Below are positions 5,138-9,493 of a stretch of 9,493 nt of DNA, piece after piece. Source of the stretch: Bacteroidales bacterium UBA3764 (GTDB taxonomy: Bacteria > Bacteroidota > Bacteroidia > Bacteroidales > UBA932); the NCBI GenBank assembly GCA_002371115.1, contig DFFY01000064.1:1-9493 (forward strand), in the 5' to 3' direction. The stretch's first letter is position 1; each line of letters begins with the position of its first letter. The position numbers and the translations under genes were made by a program. Below the pieces are notes generated by a model. The model worked only from the letters and a program-made list of their open reading frames with translations. It searched no databases and was not told the DNA's origin.

Positions 5138-7498
5138 ATGCAAGTACTCAAATTCGGCGGCACCTCCGTTGCCAACGCTGAAGCCATGCTTCAGACCATC
5201 AGAATAGTAGAAAAGGCCCTGGAGGCCGACCGCACCATTGTCGTAAGCTCCGCCATCAGCGGCTGCACGGACGGGCTCATCGAGCTGGGCCGGCTGGCGG
5301 CCGCCCGTGACGAGGCATATAAAGAGCGCCTGGCGCATTGGCAGGAAAAGCACCGCACCATCATCGGGAAACTGCTCCCGGAAGGGTATCGGAACAAGAC
5401 GCAGGCAGCCATAGACGCCCTGTTCGAGGACCTGGAGCGCATCCTGCAGGGCGTGTTCCTCCTGGGCGAACTCTCCCCTACCAGCCTGAGCGCTGTGGAA
5501 AGCTTTGGCGAGCTCTTCTCTACCCGCATCCTCACGGACAGCTTTCTCTCGCAAGGCATTGCGTGCCGATGGCTGGACGCCCGCGAGCTCATCCGCGTGC
5601 GGGACGGCGTGGTGGAAAGCGCCGAGACCTACCGCCGCATGCAGGAAGCCATTGAGCAGCACACCCGTGCGGAGCTGTTTATCGTCCCGGGATTCATTGC
5701 ACGGGACCAGGACGGCAAGGTGGCTACACTGGGGCGCGGCGGCTCGGACTACACCGCTTCCCTCTTCGCCGTGGGCATCCACGCCCGCCGGGTAGAGATT
5801 TGGACCGATGTTCCCGGCATCATGACCGCCCACCCGGAGGTAGTTCCGTCGGCCCGTCCCATTCCGCACATCTCCTACCGCGCCGCGCAGGAACTGTCCC
5901 ATTTTGGCGCCAAGGTAATTTATCCGCCCACCATCCAACCCGTTGTGGCAGAGGGCATTCCCATTTACGTGAAAGACACTTTCCATCCCGAGGAACCGGG
6001 CACGCTGGTGGAGAAGAATCCCCCGCGGGCGCAGGGCGGCGTCATCGGCATCGCCCATTCCCACGGGCTGGCGCTCATCTCGCTGGAAGGCAGCGGCATG
6101 GTGGGCGTTCCGGGATTCAGCTCCCGCCTGTTTGACGCCCTGTCCCGCGCCGGCATCAACATTATCCTCATCACGCAGGCCTCGTCCGTGCACTCCATGT
6201 GCATCGCCATTGCCGCCGCGGATGCGGAAAAGGCACGCCGTGCGGCCGACGCCTGCTTCGCCTATGAGATTTCCCTCGGGAAACTGAACCCGCTGCGCGT
6301 GGAAAAGGGATTTTCCATTGTCTGCGTCATCGGGGACGATATGCTGGGCCACAGCGGCGCCACCGGCGGCATGCTGGCTGCCCTGAGCCGCCACAGCATC
6401 CCTGTCCGCGCCACTGCACAAGGCTCCTCGGAACGCAATATTTCCGTCATCGTCCCTTCCGAACGGGCCGACGAAGCCATCCGCGCCATCCACCATGAAT
6501 TCTTCGACCGCTTTACCACGCAGGTGATTCCGCTGTTTATCTGCGGCTACGGTCGCGTGGGCAAGGCGCTGGTGGACATGCTGCGAGACAATGCCGCCGC
6601 CATCGCCAAGCGCTCCGGCAAGGAGCTCCGCGTGTGCGGCCTGGCCCGGAGCACGCACTATGTGATTGATACGGAGGGCATCGACCTGGCCCAGGCCGGT
6701 ACACTGCTGGAAAAAGGCACGCCGGGGTCCTTTGTCGATGCCTTGTGTGAACTCTCCCTGGAGAATGCCCTCTTCATTGACTGCACGGCCAACGAGGAAC
6801 TCGGGTTCCGCTATCCGGACCTGTTCCACAGCGGCTATTCCGTAGTGGCCTGCAACAAAATTCCCTTCTCCGGCACCTATGCCCAGTTCAAGAACCTGCA
6901 GTTGGAGGCCCACAAAGCCGGCGTTTCCCTGCGCTACGAGACCACGGCCGGTGCGGCGCTGCCCGTCCTGGTGACGCTGGACCGCGTGGTGCAGAGCGGC
7001 GACCGCCTGGTACGTATGGATGCCGTGCTCTCCGGCACCCTCAACTACCTGTTAGACAATTACAAGGGGGGCGATTGGGACGCCCTGGTAGAAGACGCCC
7101 GCGTAAAAGGCTACACGGAACCGGACCCGCAGGTGGACCTGTCCGGCAAGGACGTGCTCCGCAAAATCCTCATCCTGAGCCGCCAGGCCGGCCTGCCGCT
7201 GGAAGAGGCGCAGGTGACGCTGGCGCCCATTCCTGCCGACATCGAGCAGCGGTACAAAAAAGCCGCAGCCTCCGGAAAGAAGCTGCGGTACGTTGCGTCG
7301 GTGGACGCGGAGGGCCACGCGGTGGTGGGCTTGCAGGAGGTGGGGCCGGACAGCCCGCTCTACAGCCTCCGGGGCACGGACAACGCCATTCTCATCACTA
7401 CCGGCGACTACCCCTCCCCCATGCTCATCCAAGGCGCCGGCGCCGGTACGCGCCAGACAGCCGGCGGCCTGCTCAATGACATCATGCTCAGTATCTAA
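5138..7498 (+). CDS. thrA: Bifunctional aspartokinase / homoserine dehydrogenase
   Basis: A 786-aa fusion enzyme catalysing the first and third steps from aspartate to homoserine. The N-terminal aspartokinase (about 1-290) shows KFGGTSV (5-11), the SFGELFSTR segment (122-130), the phosphate-binding LGRGGSDYTA (198-207) and IWTDVPGIMTAHP (221-233). Residues about 310-460 carry the paired ACT regulatory domains (GMVGVPGFSSRLFDALSRAG; GHSGATGGMLAALSRHSIPV), so feedback by threonine or another end product is likely. The homoserine dehydrogenase starts near 465 with the Rossmann motif GYGRVG (470-475), then ACNK (K574), ETTAGAALPV, SGTLNYLL and DLSGKDVLRK with likely catalytic D672 and K676. It ends GAGAGTRQTAGGLLNDIM. 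Both halves look intact. Whether it is regulated like ThrA or MetL is unknown; linkage to metXY suggests a methionine-directed role. Its stop overlaps that of the convergent peptidase gene. Confidence 0.95.
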   Translation: MQVLKFGGTSVANAEAMLQTIRIVEKALEADRTIVVSSAISGCTDGLIELGRLAAARDEAYKERLAHWQEKHRTIIGKLLPEGYRNKTQAAIDALFEDLERILQGVFLLGELSPTSLSAVESFGELFSTRILTDSFLSQGIACRWLDARELIRVRDGVVESAETYRRMQEAIEQHTRAELFIVPGFIARDQDGKVATLGRGGSDYTASLFAVGIHARRVEIWTDVPGIMTAHPEVVPSARPIPHISYRAAQELSHFGAKVIYPPTIQPVVAEGIPIYVKDTFHPEEPGTLVEKNPPRAQGGVIGIAHSHGLALISLEGSGMVGVPGFSSRLFDALSRAGINIILITQASSVHSMCIAIAAADAEKARRAADACFAYEISLGKLNPLRVEKGFSIVCVIGDDMLGHSGATGGMLAALSRHSIPVRATAQGSSERNISVIVPSERADEAIRAIHHEFFDRFTTQVIPLFICGYGRVGKALVDMLRDNAAAIAKRSGKELRVCGLARSTHYVIDTEGIDLAQAGTLLEKGTPGSFVDALCELSLENALFIDCTANEELGFRYPDLFHSGYSVVACNKIPFSGTYAQFKNLQLEAHKAGVSLRYETTAGAALPVLVTLDRVVQSGDRLVRMDAVLSGTLNYLLDNYKGGDWDALVEDARVKGYTEPDPQVDLSGKDVLRKILILSRQAGLPLEEAQVTLAPIPADIEQRYKKAAASGKKLRYVASVDAEGHAVVGLQEVGPDSPLYSLRGTDNAILITTGDYPSPMLIQGAGAGTRQTAGGLLNDIMLSI

Positions 7499-9462
7499 TC
7501 GACAAAACGCATCTCGTCCAGGAGATAGTCCGCATGGCCTATCTCCTTTATTATAAAGAGAATGTAGCGGACGTCCAGGGAAATGTTGCGGCACACCTCC
7601 GGGTCGAAGGCCAGGTCGCTCAGCGTCCCTTCCCAAACACGGTCGAAGTTAATGCCGATGAGGTTGCCATCCGCATTGAGCACCGGTGAGCCGGAGTTGC
7701 CGCCGGTGGTGTGGTTGGTGGCCAGGAAGCACACCGGCTGGTCCTCGTGTCCGCCCTGGGCGTAAATGTCCCGCAGCGTCTGGGGAATGTTGTAGTCAAA
7801 AATATCCGGATTGTCCTTTTCGATGATGCCCCGCAGCGTGGAAACCGGGTGGTAATAGACGGCATCGGCAGGCCGATAGCCCTCCACATGGCCGTAGGCC
7901 ACACGCAGGGTGAGGTTGGCGTCCGGATAGAAGGCCTTTTCCGGTTCAAATTCCATCTGGGCGCGCATATAGTCGCGGTACAGCAGCTGGAGCGATTCGT
8001 TCAGGGAACGGACCTTTCCCACAATGGGACCGGCGAAGAAGGCATCCAGGGCGTCCGACAACGCTTTGGCTTCCTCGTCGCTGGCAAAGACATCGTCCTT
8101 CCAGGCCTCCATGCTGTCGTATTCGGCCCGCTTTTGCAGGAAGTACGCCGGCTTGTAGGCGTCGTCCAGGTTCTTGTCAAAGGCCTCCATCATGGCCACG
8201 AAGGTTTCCTGGTCGATGGGCTGGTAGTAATCCTTCATCTCGAAGGGCCGGCCGGATACCATGCGCAGGCGCTCGATGCTGCGGACGGTCTCGTTGTAGT
8301 ATTCATAGGCCCGATACAGGGCGTTGCGCTCCTCATAGACATAGGCCAGCTTGTCCAGCAGGTCCTGGTACTCGGTGCCGCGGGCCCATTCGCGGAAGCG
8401 GGCTTCGTAGGCCTGCTTGGCGGCCACGGTTTTCATTTTCCTGAGGCCTTTCTCCTCCCCCTGCCACTTTTTCCAGGCATTGGCCACGCCCGCGTATTTG
8501 CTGGAATACTGGATGCGCACGGCCTGGCTCTGGTTCATGTACTTTTTCATGATTTGCAGCCGGGTGGTACGAAGGGCGATTTTCTGCGGGTCCGACACCT
8601 CGGCAATGTATTTCACCGCCTCCGAATGCACGTATTCCTGCGTACTGCCCGGGCAGCCATAGACAAAGGTGAAATCCCCTTCCTTTACCCCTGCGCGGGA
8701 GATTTTCAGGGACTTTTTGGGCACGTAGGGCACATTGTCCCCGCTGTATTCGGCGGGCAGGTTGTCCTTGCCGGCGTAGATGCGGAAGATGGAGAAATCG
8801 CCGGTATGGCGGGGCCACATCCAGTTGTCCGTTTCACCGCCGAACTTGCCGATGGAAGACGGCGGAGCACCCACCAGGCGTACGTCCGTATATTCGCGGA
8901 ACACGAAGAGGAAGTACTGATTGCCATAGTAAAGGGCCTCCACGCTGGCTTTGAGGCCATGACCGTCCTTCACAGCCTGTTCCTTGAGCTTCTCGCTGTT
9001 TTTCCTGACGATTTTGGCGCGGTCCTGCTCGTCCATTTTGCCCGGCTTGTAGCCCTTGAGCACCTGGGCGGTCACGTCTTCCATGCGCTCCAGGAAACGC
9101 ACGGTGAGCCCGGGATTGGGCAGTTCCTGGCTGCGGCTGAGGGCCCAGAAACCGTCTTTGAGGTAGTCGTGCTCCACGGATGAGTGCTTCTGGATGTAGC
9201 TGTAGCCGCAGTGGTGGTTGGTGAACAGTAGGCCCTGGTCACTCACCAGTTCGCCGGTGCAGCCGCTGCCAAAGAGCACTACGGCGTCTTTCAGGCTGGC
9301 CTGGTTTACGCTGTAGATATCTTCCGCGCTGAGTTTGAAGCCCTTGGCCTGCATGTCTTCTATGCGCTGGGAGATAAGGACCGGGAGCCACATGCCTTCG
9401 TCGGCCTTCAAAGGTTGCATGACGACGGCCAACAGGGCCGCCAGTAAAACGGATTTCTTCAT
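7495..9462 (-). CDS. S46 family dipeptidyl-peptidase, DPP11-like
   Basis: This is 655 aa with a signal peptide ending at about residue 20 (MKKSVLLAALLAVVMQPLKA) before the family's typical DEGMWLP start; it is predicted to act in the periplasm, removing dipeptides from oligopeptide N termini. The chymotrypsin-like triad is visible: H84 in TNHHCGYSYIQ, D222 in NWMWPRHTGDFS, and S590 in TTGGNSGSPVL. Eighteen residues after the serine is Arg608 (NFDRVWEG). In this family an Arg at that place, as in Porphyromonas DPP11, confers preference for Asp/Glu at P1, whereas DPP7 has Gly (FDGNWE). The spacing from D222 to S590 is about 65 residues shorter than I recall for DPP7/DPP11 (about 700-720 aa), so the helical cap domain is reduced. 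The C terminus (HADYLLDEMRFVD) is complete. Convergent with thrA; the upstream promoter lies outside the window. Confidence 0.93.
   Translation of the reverse strand: MKKSVLLAALLAVVMQPLKADEGMWLPVLISQRIEDMQAKGFKLSAEDIYSVNQASLKDAVVLFGSGCTGELVSDQGLLFTNHHCGYSYIQKHSSVEHDYLKDGFWALSRSQELPNPGLTVRFLERMEDVTAQVLKGYKPGKMDEQDRAKIVRKNSEKLKEQAVKDGHGLKASVEALYYGNQYFLFVFREYTDVRLVGAPPSSIGKFGGETDNWMWPRHTGDFSIFRIYAGKDNLPAEYSGDNVPYVPKKSLKISRAGVKEGDFTFVYGCPGSTQEYVHSEAVKYIAEVSDPQKIALRTTRLQIMKKYMNQSQAVRIQYSSKYAGVANAWKKWQGEEKGLRKMKTVAAKQAYEARFREWARGTEYQDLLDKLAYVYEERNALYRAYEYYNETVRSIERLRMVSGRPFEMKDYYQPIDQETFVAMMEAFDKNLDDAYKPAYFLQKRAEYDSMEAWKDDVFASDEEAKALSDALDAFFAGPIVGKVRSLNESLQLLYRDYMRAQMEFEPEKAFYPDANLTLRVAYGHVEGYRPADAVYYHPVSTLRGIIEKDNPDIFDYNIPQTLRDIYAQGGHEDQPVCFLATNHTTGGNSGSPVLNADGNLIGINFDRVWEGTLSDLAFDPEVCRNISLDVRYILFIIKEIGHADYLLDEMRFVD
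7520..7557 (+). terminator. Possible operon terminator inside the convergent gene
   Basis: AGGAGATAG (7520-7528) and CTATCTCCT (7539-7547) form a perfect 9-bp stem with a 10-nt loop, followed by TTATTATAAA. It begins 22 nt after the thrA stop codon and lies within the last codons of the opposing peptidase gene. The U-tract is interrupted, so it is a weak candidate. Confidence 0.4.
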
Positions 9463-9493
9463 GATACGGTCGAGTAAGCGGAGGGGAGTTTCA

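Noticed and set aside
5123..6913. A 596-codon open frame on the minus strand across thrA
   Set aside because: It is the complement of a strongly supported enzyme gene in GC-rich DNA; the translation has no recognisable domain and merely mirrors thrA codon bias.
7711..9183. A 490-codon open frame on the plus strand across the peptidase
   Set aside because: Antisense shadow of the S46 peptidase, with low-complexity hydrophobic translation and no domain.

Overview
The window looks like a chromosomal segment from a member of the Bacteroidales. Three things point there: candidate promoters fit the Bacteroidetes pattern (TTG / about 20 nt / TAnnTTTG), start codons lie in A-rich rather than Shine-Dalgarno contexts, and there is an S46 dipeptidyl-peptidase plus a small outer-membrane beta-barrel protein. 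The metabolic genes are visibly GC-rich, as in Alistipes-like lineages, while the left 2.6 kb is more AT-rich. The genus cannot be fixed from sequence alone.

Layout. (1) 1-1044, minus strand: two exported-protein genes with 12 nt between them, an unrecognised 159-aa secreted protein followed by a beta-barrel protein whose frame closes at the window edge. Upstream lies a roughly 280-nt non-coding leader with a strong intrinsic terminator and alternative stems. (2) 1410-2050: an odd accessory stretch. It holds a second copy of the last 63 bp of the lrp gene, a 41-codon minigene with its own promoter-like box, and a 150-bp palindrome. (3) 2051-2518, minus: an Lrp/AsnC regulator. (4) 2519-2864: divergent promoters, then a 198-bp composite repeat inside the presumed leader of the methionine operon. 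(5) 2865-7498, plus: a compact operon metY-metX-thrA. (6) 7495-9462, minus: a DPP11-like S46 peptidase, convergent with thrA, with overlapping stop codons.

How it fits together. The bifunctional aspartokinase/homoserine dehydrogenase commits aspartate and makes homoserine, MetX activates homoserine by O-acylation, and MetY inserts sulfide to give homocysteine. Only aspartate-semialdehyde dehydrogenase and the final methionine synthase are missing from the set. The divergent Lrp-type gene is the natural candidate regulator. The peptidase would release dipeptides with Asp or Glu in the P1 position in the periplasm; a functional link to the operon is not shown. The least explained parts are the lrp-tail duplication with its palindromic insert, the structured leader at 1108-1320, and the repeat in the met leader.
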